From Myxococcota bacterium (lineage in GTDB: Bacteria > Myxococcota_C > UBA6777), in the NCBI GenBank assembly GCA_963169055.1, contig CAUJFU010000152.1, forward strand, positions 1 to 24,264: DNA of 24,264 nucleotides, in the 5' to 3' direction. The translations under genes and the position numbers were made by a program. Under the pieces are notes generated by a model. It ran no database searches. It was not told where the DNA came from and saw nothing but the letters and a program-made list of their open reading frames with translations. This document shows, piece by piece, positions 7,674-15,008 of this stretch (position 1 is its first letter; each line of letters begins with the position of its first letter).

Positions 7674-8615
7674 TCAGCCAAGCATCGCGCCGACGGATTC
7701 GTTGTGATAGATGCGGCGGATGGCTTCGGCAAAAAAGCTGGCGATCGAGAGGACTGTGATCTTCGGATGGCGCTTGCTTTCAGGAACGGGGACGGTGTTG
7801 GTGACGATCACTTCTTCAAGTGGCGAGTCTGCGATGCGTTGGATCGCTGGACCGACAAAGATCGGATGTGTTGCAACCGCGCTGACACGCTTTGCGCCTT
7901 TTTGGATCAAATACTCTGCTGCTTCGGTGAGTGTTCCACCCGTCGACACTTCGTCGTCCACGATGATCGCGTTCATCCCGGCCACTTCGCCCACAAGATG
8001 CGTCGGGATCGCTCGCTCGCTGTCGTCATAACGGCGCTTGTCGATGATCGCAACGGGCAGACCAAGACGGCGCGCAAAGCCCCCCACATCCTTCGCTTCG
8101 CCTACATCTCCCGCCACCAACACCGTATTCGTCAAGTCCCGACGTCGCAGATGGTCGCAAAGTAACGGTGCTGCGCTGAGTTGATCCACAGGAACACGGA
8201 AAAAGCCCTGAATCTGGGGCGCATGAAGATCCATCGTCAATATGCGTTCTGCGCCCGATGTCTCGATTAGATCCGCCATCAATCGCGCCGAGATCGAGAT
8301 GCGTGGACGATCTTTTTTGTCCGAACGAACATACGGAAAATACGGAATCACCGCTGTGATCCGACCCGCAGAGGCCGAACGTAGCGCATCCAAGGTGATC
8401 AGCAACTCAATGATCCCATCGCTGACAGGAGCACACGAGGGCTGTACCACAAACACATCTCGCCCCCGCACGTTGTCTTTGATCTGAATCATCATGTTTT
8501 CATTGGAAAATCGCGTCCTCTCCGTCTCCCCCGGCTGCATCCCCAGATACTTGCAGATCTCCGCCGCCAGTTCGGGGTGGGCGCTCCCTGATATGATCTT
8601 CAATTCTCCGATCAT
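7674..8615 (-). CDS. prs: Ribose-phosphate pyrophosphokinase (PRPP synthetase)
   Basis: 313 aa from ATG 8615, with AAGGAG 8 nt upstream; this matches the usual 310-320 aa. It makes 5-phosphoribosyl 1-diphosphate from ribose 5-phosphate and ATP in the cytosol, feeding purine, pyrimidine, His, Trp and NAD synthesis. Motifs seen: FSNENMMIQI and NVRGRDVFVVQ (N-terminal ATP/subunit region), YVRSDKKDRPR (about 95-105), TMDLHAPQIQGFF (about 127-139) with the conserved His, the flexible-loop DKRR (192-195), and the PRPP-binding loop VDDEVSTGGTL (219-229). The loop reads S-T-G-G-T where the best-known class I enzymes have D-T-A/G-G-T; this is a known variation. It lies downstream of the interrupted tRNA on the same strand but has its own promoter candidate. 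Confidence 0.95.
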   Translation of the reverse strand: MIGELKIISGSAHPELAAEICKYLGMQPGETERTRFSNENMMIQIKDNVRGRDVFVVQPSCAPVSDGIIELLITLDALRSASAGRITAVIPYFPYVRSDKKDRPRISISARLMADLIETSGAERILTMDLHAPQIQGFFRVPVDQLSAAPLLCDHLRRRDLTNTVLVAGDVGEAKDVGGFARRLGLPVAIIDKRRYDDSERAIPTHLVGEVAGMNAIIVDDEVSTGGTLTEAAEYLIQKGAKRVSAVATHPIFVGPAIQRIADSPLEEVIVTNTVPVPESKRHPKITVLSIASFFAEAIRRIYHNESVGAMLG

Positions 8616-8697
8616 CACACCATCTCCTTGTGTTTCGCGCTTCTTGCTTCCGCATCCAAACACGCAAAATTTTTCGCTGAAGCCCGATTCATGCAGC

Positions 8698-8726
8698 GGT
8701 GTAATCGCATCCAAACAAAATGTCAA
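8698..8726 (-). promoter_or_regulatory. Putative sigma70-type promoter of prs
   Basis: On the minus strand, a perfect TTGACA (8726-8721), a 17-nt spacer and TACACC (8703-8698, 3 of 6) lie about 83 nt before the prs ATG and downstream of the tRNA 3' end. So prs need not depend on tRNA transcription. Confidence 0.45.
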
Positions 8727-8771
8727 TGTTTTGCAACGCAACGGAGAAAAAGATTCAGGAGGGAGAAAAAT

Positions 8772-8886
8772 TGAAAGGGGAGAGATTCGAACTCCCACAT
8801 GTCGGATCTTTCAGTTTTGGTGTTGCTGTGGTGTTTTGTACAAAACACGCATGTTGTCCGACGCCTTACCGTTTGGCTACCCTTTC
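8772..8886 (-). tRNA. tRNA gene body with the anticodon loop expanded by about 43 nt
   Basis: Reading 5' to 3' on the minus strand: acceptor GAAAGGG (8886-8880), TA, D-arm GCC-AAACGGTAA-GGC, G26, anticodon stem TCGGA, then 50 nt where 7 are expected, TCCGA, variable loop CATGT, T-arm GGGAG-TTCGAAT-CTCTC (one G-U), acceptor CCCTTTC (8779-8773) and discriminator A. All tertiary markers of a real tRNA are there: T8/A14, A15/T48, G18-G19 and the TTC in the T-loop. CCA is not encoded; a T5 run follows. The insertion starts at position 32 and includes the perfect palindrome GTGTTTTGTACAAAACAC (8848-8831). Its 3' end reads CTGAAAGA before the stem. If only that remained, the loop would be 8 nt with a GAA (Phe) anticodon after U33. 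The D-arm is more like the tRNA-Cys/Gln type, so the isotype is open. It could be an intron-bearing tRNA, a tRNA-like RNA or a pseudogene. Confidence 0.65.
8831..8848. repeat. 18-bp perfect palindrome inside the tRNA insertion
   Basis: gtgttttgtacaaaacac equals its own reverse complement. In RNA it can fold as a 7-bp stem with a GUAC loop, stacked inside the expanded anticodon loop. Confidence 0.85.
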
Positions 8887-8970
8887 GTTGGAGGCGAGCG
8901 AAGCCATCGCTCGCCGACCTGCCCGACTACGGAGCGCGAATGCGAAAGTTCGAAACTTGTCAACAAACAC

Positions 8971-9046
8971 GGGGTCAAGGGGCGACAGTCTATGGCGAGG
9001 CGTGGGGCAAAGCCCCGCAAAAACTCCAAAATGCTTAATTCCTATC
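8971..9046 (+). repeat. Dispersed GC-rich hairpin element, copy A
   Basis: It begins ggggtcaagggg, carries the hairpin ggggc-aaa-gcccc (9004-9016), then gcaaaaa, and ends ttaattcctatc. The same order of blocks is found in copies B (15929-15985) and C (17433-17589). Confidence 0.6.
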
Positions 9047-9172
9047 ATTATTTCGATCTGTCCGCGCTAAAAAATAATCGACAAGTCATCCTGATGTGGT
9101 ACGAGATCAGCGCGATGGTTTTGGGTTGCGATGGGCAATCACGGAGATCGCGAAAAGAAGGAGCGGATCTGC

Positions 9173-9949
9173 ATGATCAAAAAGATCGGTTTGGGGCTAT
9201 TGTTGTTGGTGTTGTTAGGGGTGGGCGGCGTGTATGTGTTGTTTCATCAAGCGTTGCCGCAAGGCCGCACAGGTCCCGAAGCGGAGCAGCTTGCGCGCAA
9301 GATGTTGCAAGCGATCCACGACAAAGCATGGAAAGAAACGGGGGCGATCCGATGGGTGTTTTGGGGGAAAAACCGCCACCTTTGGGATCGCAAGCGCTGG
9401 TTTGCCCAAGTCGGCTGGGGGCAAGGTAGCAGCGCGGTCGAAGTGACGCTTTCTCTGTTGGAACCCACCAAGGGCATCGCTCTGCGCGCAGGCAAGGAAG
9501 TGTCGGGGGCCGAGCGGGAAAAGCTCTTGCGCACGGCGTATGCGTTTTGGTGCAACGATAGTTATTGGCTGAACCCGATGGAAAAAGTCTTTGAAAGCAG
9601 TGTCACACGTCGCGTTGTGGAAAAAAACGGGAAGAAGATGTTGTTGGTCACTTTCAGCAGCGGTGGTGTGACGCCCGGGGATAGCTATCTTTACGAGCTT
9701 GACGAAGCGGGCCTACCGAAAAAGTGGTGGATGTGGGTATCGATTATCCCCGTGGGTGGGGTCGAAGCGAGTTTCGAGGGATGGAAGACGATGGCGACAG
9801 GAGCCAAAGTCAGCACGCGCCATCAGTTGCCTGTGGGGTTGTTGGTACTCGATCCCATCGAAGCCGCCAAGGATATCGTCGCGTTGGTTGGCAAAGATCC
9901 TTTTCAAGAACTTGTAAAACGCTATCCTGCTCTTCGCACACAACCATGA
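9173..9949 (+). CDS. Membrane-anchored hypothetical protein, 258 aa
   Basis: An in-frame ATG exists at 9131, but ATG 9173 has AGGAG 9 nt upstream and directly opens a hydrophobic anchor (MIKKIGLGLLLLVLLGVGGV), so I use it. The anchor lacks a lipobox Cys; it is either an uncleaved N-terminal helix or a signal peptide. The exported part (about 230 aa) is rich in Trp and Lys (IRWVFWGKNRHLWDRKRW, PKKWWMWVSIIPVGGVEASF) and looks like a beta-rich fold that binds something in the periplasm. No family recognised. It is followed after 75 nt on the same strand by the alpha/beta-hydrolase lipoprotein gene, a possible partner. Confidence 0.7.
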   Translation: MIKKIGLGLLLLVLLGVGGVYVLFHQALPQGRTGPEAEQLARKMLQAIHDKAWKETGAIRWVFWGKNRHLWDRKRWFAQVGWGQGSSAVEVTLSLLEPTKGIALRAGKEVSGAEREKLLRTAYAFWCNDSYWLNPMEKVFESSVTRRVVEKNGKKMLLVTFSSGGVTPGDSYLYELDEAGLPKKWWMWVSIIPVGGVEASFEGWKTMATGAKVSTRHQLPVGLLVLDPIEAAKDIVALVGKDPFQELVKRYPALRTQP

Positions 9950-10024
9950 CGAGGGTGTTGGTTTTTTTTGATGTGTGGTCATCAGAAAAAGGCGACCGTA
10001 ATTTTGGGCGAAAGGGCAAAGAGT

Positions 10025-11050
10025 ATGATCCGTGTTGCAGTGCTTTGGTGGCGTCATTTTGCGGGGAGAGCGTTTGGGTGGCGTACGGGGCCGTTGTTTC
10101 GGGCTGGGCTGGTGGGTGGGTTGGCGGTTGGGCTGAGTGGCTGCAACTTCATTAAGATGCACCAAGATCACATGGAAGGCCAACTGCGTGGAAACGGGAT
10201 TCATGCCCGCACCATCGAGCTAAGCAACGGGAGTATGCGTTATTTTTCTGGCGGACATGGGTTCCCGATCATGTTTGTTCATGGGTTTGGCGGGGATGCT
10301 GCACAAACATGGAAATCTCAATTACACCATTTTTCCAAGTCTTATCGGGTCTATGCACCCGATATCTATTGGTTTGGTGATAGCCTTCCGAAAAGTTCCG
10401 AACTCACAGGCAACCCATTTGAACAAGCCGATGCCATCGCTGAATTACTCGATCGGCATGGCATCGCCCGCGCTCATGTTGTAGGTGTGTCATTTGGGGG
10501 ATACATCTCGCTGGCTTTTGCCTTGCGACATCCTCAAAAAGTGGCGCGGCTTGTGGTGGTCGATGCTGCGGGGCTTTCGCCTTCTGCCGAAGAGCAAGAG
10601 CGCATCAAAAAGGCTTTTGCTTATGCCAACGGCAATGTTCCTGATCTGTTGATCCCTCAAAACACCAAGCATCTACGGGTCTTTTTGGATAGAGTTTTTC
10701 ATAAACCAAGCGGTGTCCCTGACTTTGCGCTGGATGCGACCCTCAAGCAGATCTTTTGGAAGAACAAAGAACAGCGTACGCGCATCGCCCGTTATCTTTC
10801 CGAACGCTTCCTTTCTCCTGAACAGCTCCAAGCCTTGCGTATGCCGACTGCGGTCTTTTGGGGAAAACACGATCCGCTGTTGTTGCCTACTATGGGACAA
10901 CGTCTCGCACGAGCGATCCCGCAATCTCAGTTCTATCTCTTCGAAGAATCGGGACACATGCCGATGTTTGAAGAACCCGCTCTTTTCAACCAACGACTCG
11001 GCGCTTTTCTCGACGCCAACGCAGCAGCTTTGGCCCAAACGCCCCGCTAA
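10025..11050 (+). CDS. Alpha/beta-hydrolase lipoprotein
   Basis: 341 aa from ATG 10025, preceded by AAAGGG at about 8 nt. The frame extends to ATG 9971, but that adds a polar stretch with no signal features. Residues 1-40 form a long lipoprotein signal with lipobox L-S-G-C40. The domain is a classic alpha/beta hydrolase: oxyanion-hole HGFGG (about 86-90), nucleophile elbow G-V-S156-F-G, acid D283 in GKHDPLL and H311 in ESGHMP, a complete triad. The family covers esterases, lipases, epoxide hydrolases and C-C hydrolases, and the substrate cannot be read from sequence. Anchoring suggests it acts on lipids or esters at the periplasmic face. It sits behind the anchored hypothetical gene and is convergent with the acyl-CoA dehydrogenase. 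Confidence 0.88.
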   Translation: MIRVAVLWWRHFAGRAFGWRTGPLFRAGLVGGLAVGLSGCNFIKMHQDHMEGQLRGNGIHARTIELSNGSMRYFSGGHGFPIMFVHGFGGDAAQTWKSQLHHFSKSYRVYAPDIYWFGDSLPKSSELTGNPFEQADAIAELLDRHGIARAHVVGVSFGGYISLAFALRHPQKVARLVVVDAAGLSPSAEEQERIKKAFAYANGNVPDLLIPQNTKHLRVFLDRVFHKPSGVPDFALDATLKQIFWKNKEQRTRIARYLSERFLSPEQLQALRMPTAVFWGKHDPLLLPTMGQRLARAIPQSQFYLFEESGHMPMFEEPALFNQRLGAFLDANAAALAQTPR

Positions 11051-11103
11051 TAAAGGCGTAAACAGCCCGATAATACGGTGTTTGGGCGGATCGATCGCGC
11101 AGG

Positions 11104-12261
11104 TTATTTTTTGCGGCTGGGGAGGATATCTTCGTACTTGGCGATGATGCCGAGCATGATCTCATCAGCCCCGCCGCCGATCGAGATCAACCGCGCATCG
11201 CGGTAATAGCGGGCCATCGGATAATCTTCCATATAGCCCATCCCACCGTGAAATTGCATGCAAGTGTCGGCGACTTGGCGAACCAACCGACCCGCTTTGA
11301 GCTTTGCCATCGAGACTTCGCGGGTGACGTCTTCGCCTTCAATCAACCGCCGCGCACAAGAATAGTTGAGCTGTCGCAAGCACTCGATCTCCGTCAATAA
11401 TTCAGCGATATGGAAGTGGATCCATTGGTTGTCGATCAGCGGTTGGCCGAACGTTTTACGTTCTTTGCAATAGCGGATCGTCATGCGCACGATCTGTTCG
11501 GCCCCTTCGGCCCCCATAATCGATCCGATCAATCGCTCTTTTTGGAATTGCTGCATCTGCAAGATGAAGCCCATCCCTTCTTCCCCGATACAGTAGCGTT
11601 TGGGAACACGCACATTTTCAAAATGCAGTTCCGCCGTATCGCTCGATAGATTGCCCATCTTTTTGAGTTTGCGGCTGACGATGACTCCCGGGGTTTGGGT
11701 GGGAACCACGATCAGCGACATCCCCCGAAAGCCCGTCCCGGGTGACGTGCGCGCCAACAAACACAGCCAGTCCGCTTTACAGCCGTTCGTAATGTAGATC
11801 TTGCTGCCGTTGATCACGTAGTCGTCGCCGTCGCTGTCTGCGCGTGTTGCGATCGCCGCAACATCCGAACCCGCCCCCGGCTCCGAAACCGCGATCGCAG
11901 CGACCATCTCGCCTCGGATCGCAGGAGCCAAAAATTCTCGCTTGAGTTCATCGCTGCCAAATGCCGCCAACGCCGGTGTCGCCATATCGGTTTGAACAGC
12001 GATCGCCATCGGAACGCCCGCACACTTGATCCGCGCCATCTCTTCGGCCAAAACGACGTTGTAAGAATAGTCGAGGCCCAATCCACCGTACTCTTCTGGG
12101 TAAGATGCACCCAAAAAGCCCAGATTACCCATCTTTTTGAATAGATCGTGCGATGGAAATTCTTCGGCAGCTTCCCATGCGTCCACATACGGATTGATCT
12201 CGTTTTCCACGAACTTTCGTACACTTTGGCGAAACATCTGGTGCTCTTGCGTAAACTTCAT
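11104..12261 (-). CDS. Acyl-CoA dehydrogenase
   Basis: 385 aa from ATG 12261 (GGAG about 10 nt upstream; a start at 12321 adds a basic stretch outside the family). The flavoenzyme oxidises acyl-CoA to 2-enoyl-CoA and passes electrons to ETF. Seen in order: N-terminal helical domain, AVSEPGAGSD (124-133) at the FAD/substrate site, KIYITNG (about 154-160), RKTFGQPL (about 268-275), and QFHGGMGY with a D-x-R motif at the C-terminus. The usual short/medium-chain catalytic Glu (in YEGT) is absent; that stretch reads IGGGADEI. Instead E242 lies in KERL, the place used by isovaleryl-CoA and long-chain dehydrogenases. This favours a branched- or long-chain type. Whether fatty acid or Leu breakdown is served cannot be said, as no partner gene is adjacent. 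Confidence 0.92.
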   Translation of the reverse strand: MKFTQEHQMFRQSVRKFVENEINPYVDAWEAAEEFPSHDLFKKMGNLGFLGASYPEEYGGLGLDYSYNVVLAEEMARIKCAGVPMAIAVQTDMATPALAAFGSDELKREFLAPAIRGEMVAAIAVSEPGAGSDVAAIATRADSDGDDYVINGSKIYITNGCKADWLCLLARTSPGTGFRGMSLIVVPTQTPGVIVSRKLKKMGNLSSDTAELHFENVRVPKRYCIGEEGMGFILQMQQFQKERLIGSIMGAEGAEQIVRMTIRYCKERKTFGQPLIDNQWIHFHIAELLTEIECLRQLNYSCARRLIEGEDVTREVSMAKLKAGRLVRQVADTCMQFHGGMGYMEDYPMARYYRDARLISIGGGADEIMLGIIAKYEDILPSRKK

Positions 12262-12497
12262 CAAACAATATCTCCGTTTGAGCCGAAGAATCGGCGTTTT
12301 TTCTCTGGCGATCTTTGACAAACCAAAGATTTCTCTGGTGCCTGCAAACCTATCCTAGACTCACACCGTCAAGCAACGCAACTGTTCGAGGATAACAGTG
12401 GCGTATCAGGCGCGAACACAGGCTTTTTTGATCCACTGTTTACGGTCCACATGCCTTTGATCTTCTTGATCTACAGGGCTTTTACAAAGGATTTCTC

Positions 12498-13052
12498 ATG
12501 TCGAAACCCACGCTTCAACTCTCCAAATTTCTTTCTTTCCTTTTGCGTCATGGTGCCGAAGAATTCGGTCTGGTCTTGGATGATCAAGGTTTTGCAGACT
12601 TCGATGCGGTTTGGTGTTGTGTCGAAGATCGTTATGGCAAGCGCTTTACACAGGATGATCTCGACGAAGTCTTGGCAGGCGACAAAGATGGAAAGAAGCG
12701 ATTTGAGCGGATCGATGGGAAGATCCGCGCTTTTTATGGCCACAGCAAAGTGACTCCGATTGTCTACGAAGAAGCCGCCCCACCCGTATTTTTGTACCAT
12801 GGCACCACCCCCGAAGCATGGCAAAAGATCCAACAGACCGGACTTTTGCCGATGCAGCGTCAATATGTCCATCTGACGATCGAGCTGGAGCGTGCCCGTT
12901 CGGTTGCCCGTCGCTACACCCCCCATCCTCTTATTTTGCGCATCCATGCTGAAAAGGCCCATGATTCGGGTGTCAAATTCTTTCAACCCGATCAAGAACA
13001 CTTCCTTTCCGAACCGATCCCTCCCGCATTTCTCGAAAAAACGGATCTGTAA
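12498..13052 (+). CDS. kptA: RNA 2'-phosphotransferase, Tpt1/KptA family
   Basis: 184 aa; AAGGA lies about 7 nt before the ATG. The family moves a 2'-phosphate from RNA to NAD+, giving ADP-ribose 1'',2''-cyclic phosphate and nicotinamide. Family blocks: LSKFLSFLLRH (R17-H18), GLVLDDQGFADFD, RFERIDGKIRAFYGHS (R77, GHS 81-83), LYHGT (HGT 101-103), GLLPMQRQYVHL (R121, H125), and the C-terminal FFQPDQEHFLSEPIPPAFL, matching the FYxSxNGVxLxxxVPPxYL of homologues. These cover the Arg-His-Arg-Arg active-site set, though which Arg is the fourth is my alignment by eye. In fungi and plants it finishes tRNA splicing. Its role in most bacteria is unknown. Here an interrupted tRNA lies 3.6 kb away. The stop is 3 nt from the stop of the convergent lipoprotein gene. 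Confidence 0.93.
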   Translation: MSKPTLQLSKFLSFLLRHGAEEFGLVLDDQGFADFDAVWCCVEDRYGKRFTQDDLDEVLAGDKDGKKRFERIDGKIRAFYGHSKVTPIVYEEAAPPVFLYHGTTPEAWQKIQQTGLLPMQRQYVHLTIELERARSVARRYTPHPLILRIHAEKAHDSGVKFFQPDQEHFLSEPIPPAFLEKTDL

Positions 13053-13055
13053 TCG

Positions 13056-14879
13056 TTAGGGGATGTCGTACGATCTCGGTGTGAGATTTTGGTCTACGGT
13101 GATCAAGACGAGCCTTGCGGGGTTTGTGGCCCCGATCACCCACGCAGCTTTGTCCCCAAGCGCAAACGCATCATCGTCTTTGTGCAGCCGCAGCTTTCCG
13201 ATATCTTTGGCGGCTTTGAGCGTGTTTCCGTACTCATCCACCAACATCGCAAAGCTCGATGTGTGCTGTCCGTTGGTCCATTTTTCCCACACGACGAGAT
13301 AGCGGTTGGTTCCAACGCGCACGATCTTCGGACATTCGGCGTGTTCGGTCGATGTGGTGTACTGCGTGAGCCAAGCGATATCTTTGTTTTTCCCCGCAAA
13401 GGTTTTGCCCCAATAATCTTTGATCGCCACATCCAGCGTTTTGGTGTTGGGGTTGCTGGCGGAAGTGTCGGTGATATGGACGTTATAGCTGTTTCCATCG
13501 GGGGCCTTGGCGGACTGAAATTCTTTGACGATGTGCAAAAAGGCAAGATTGCGTGCAGCGTTGGTTGCATTGAGGTAGACGTCCGAATTTTCCGTTGAAA
13601 ACAACAAGGCATAACCTTTGTCGCCCACAGCGATCTGGCCGTGGCGTGAGAAGGTGTTGTTGTATCCGCCCCCTGTGTCTTGGCTTCCGCCTTTGACGGC
13701 AAAAGCGGTTTTGACACCGAGGTGTTGGGTTTGGTTGGAGAACTTTCGCATGGAGATCCCACGCAGCGAAGCATCACCTAGCGCACTTCCGATAAAGACC
13801 GTCCCATCGAAAAGAAGGCGTTGTTGAAAAGAGTGGCTAATCCCTTGCATCCGGCCCGTCAGAAGCCCTGTGGTGGCGTTCCCCCAGATGTAGCTGGCGA
13901 TCTGATGGCGTTGGCTGACGGCTGCATCGTATTCTGTGCGTTGGGCGATGTGGATCAAAAAGCGGTTGTTTCCGTAGGCCAGTCGCCCTGTACCAAAGGA
14001 AAGCGGTTCGTATACAGGGAGTTCCGTTGCTTTAAACAGATCTGTGCGCATCTCGGTTTGGTAGGTCTGCTTGCCTTCGTCATCCAACCGAACCAACTGC
14101 AAGATCTTGTCGCGATGTTGCTTGTTGGGGGTTGTGTTGCGACCGATATCCTCTTTGATCGCTGTGAGGACGAGGAAGTGATCGTTTTCTGTGCGTGCAA
14201 AACCAGCGAGCAATCCGAGGGAATGGGACTTGAGATGCCAAGCTGCTTTGTATCCGTTGCTGTCGGGGCGGATGTGCGTGATGAAGATCGGGGAAGGAGA
14301 GGTTTGGTCAAGCCAAGCCACATCGATGCTTCCATCTGCGCGTGATATCCCGATGATTTGGGGGTTTTGACCATAAATTCCCGAAGGTGAGTAGGGTAGG
14401 ATGGGTTTGCCGATCTGAACGATCGGTCCGAGCAGGGCTTGGGTGGGGATCTTTGGGGTCGTTTCGGGGGTGGTTTCTTGTGCGAGTTCGGGTGACGCTT
14501 CTGCGGCTGTTTCGGGGGTGGCCTCGTTTGCAGCCTCCATGAGAGGTTCGGGAGATCTGTCGTTGGACGTTTCGGTTCCCGAAGGCTCGGTGGGTTCGTC
14601 AGATTCGGGTGTGAGCGGTTCGTTGCTTCCGTCAGGTGGTGGCGTGATCGGTTCGTTGCTTCCATCGGGTGGTGGCGTGATCGGCTCGTTGCTTCCGTCG
14701 GGTGGGTTCGAGATCTCGTTGGGGGTGGTTTGTTCTTGAGAGGATTCGCGGCTATTTTCCTGAGAAGACGTGGTCTCTTGTTGGGTGGCCTCGTTGGGGG
14801 GCATCGGGTCGCATCCAAGCCAAGAGAAAGACAAGAATAAAGTAAGAGACGATCCAAACAAAAACGTGAGATATCGCAT
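13056..14879 (-). CDS. Large lipoprotein with Pro/Glu/Thr-rich linker and beta-propeller-like body
   Basis: 607 aa; AAGGAG lies about 6 nt before the ATG. The signal peptide ends WLG-C23, with Asp at +2. Residues about 25-145 are a low-complexity Glu/Pro/Thr/Ser linker that includes PPDGSNEPIT repeated (about 60-95). From about 150 the protein is a long beta-rich domain with repeated blade-like segments (FGTGRLAYGNNRFLIHIAQ, GDKGYALLFSTE, RVGTNRYLVVWEKW, LGDKAAWVIGAT) typical of seven-bladed or irregular propellers of surface proteins. No catalytic motif is seen. The gene is the downstream member of a minus-strand pair with the 15009-15872 gene. The architecture (lipid anchor, long linker, folded domain) matches the Cys-rich protein at 1-1254 but the folded parts differ. 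Confidence 0.75.
   Translation of the reverse strand: MRYLTFLFGSSLTLFLSFSWLGCDPMPPNEATQQETTSSQENSRESSQEQTTPNEISNPPDGSNEPITPPPDGSNEPITPPPDGSNEPLTPESDEPTEPSGTETSNDRSPEPLMEAANEATPETAAEASPELAQETTPETTPKIPTQALLGPIVQIGKPILPYSPSGIYGQNPQIIGISRADGSIDVAWLDQTSPSPIFITHIRPDSNGYKAAWHLKSHSLGLLAGFARTENDHFLVLTAIKEDIGRNTTPNKQHRDKILQLVRLDDEGKQTYQTEMRTDLFKATELPVYEPLSFGTGRLAYGNNRFLIHIAQRTEYDAAVSQRHQIASYIWGNATTGLLTGRMQGISHSFQQRLLFDGTVFIGSALGDASLRGISMRKFSNQTQHLGVKTAFAVKGGSQDTGGGYNNTFSRHGQIAVGDKGYALLFSTENSDVYLNATNAARNLAFLHIVKEFQSAKAPDGNSYNVHITDTSASNPNTKTLDVAIKDYWGKTFAGKNKDIAWLTQYTTSTEHAECPKIVRVGTNRYLVVWEKWTNGQHTSSFAMLVDEYGNTLKAAKDIGKLRLHKDDDAFALGDKAAWVIGATNPARLVLITVDQNLTPRSYDIP
14617..14710 (-). repeat. 33-bp tandem repeats in the lipoprotein linker
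   Basis: Units at 14617-14649 and 14650-14682 plus a partial third (14683-14710) encode an 11-residue PPPDGSNEPIT unit. Unit length is a multiple of three, so copy changes stay in frame. Confidence 0.75.
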
Positions 14880-15008
14880 CTTCGCTCCTTCTATGATGGC
14901 GGAAGGGTGGGGTTTTGCAGATTACTGTTGCAGTACAACAACACGATCGCTTTTGCTGAGTGTCTACTTCTTGCAAGACGACGTCAACCAGAGGGGCGGG
15001 GTGCGGAG

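Larger units (their letters stand above)
8616..9172. other. 557-bp gene-poor stretch holding the tRNA-like gene and a GC-rich dispersed element
   Basis: From prs outward it holds the prs promoter (8698-8726), the tRNA body (8772-8886), a perfect 8-bp hairpin (8893-8900 with 8908-8915), a minus-strand TTGACA at 8963-8958 with no good -10, and the dispersed GC-rich element (8971-9046). Nothing recognisable lies at 9047-9172 apart from the leader of the next gene. Confidence 0.6.
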
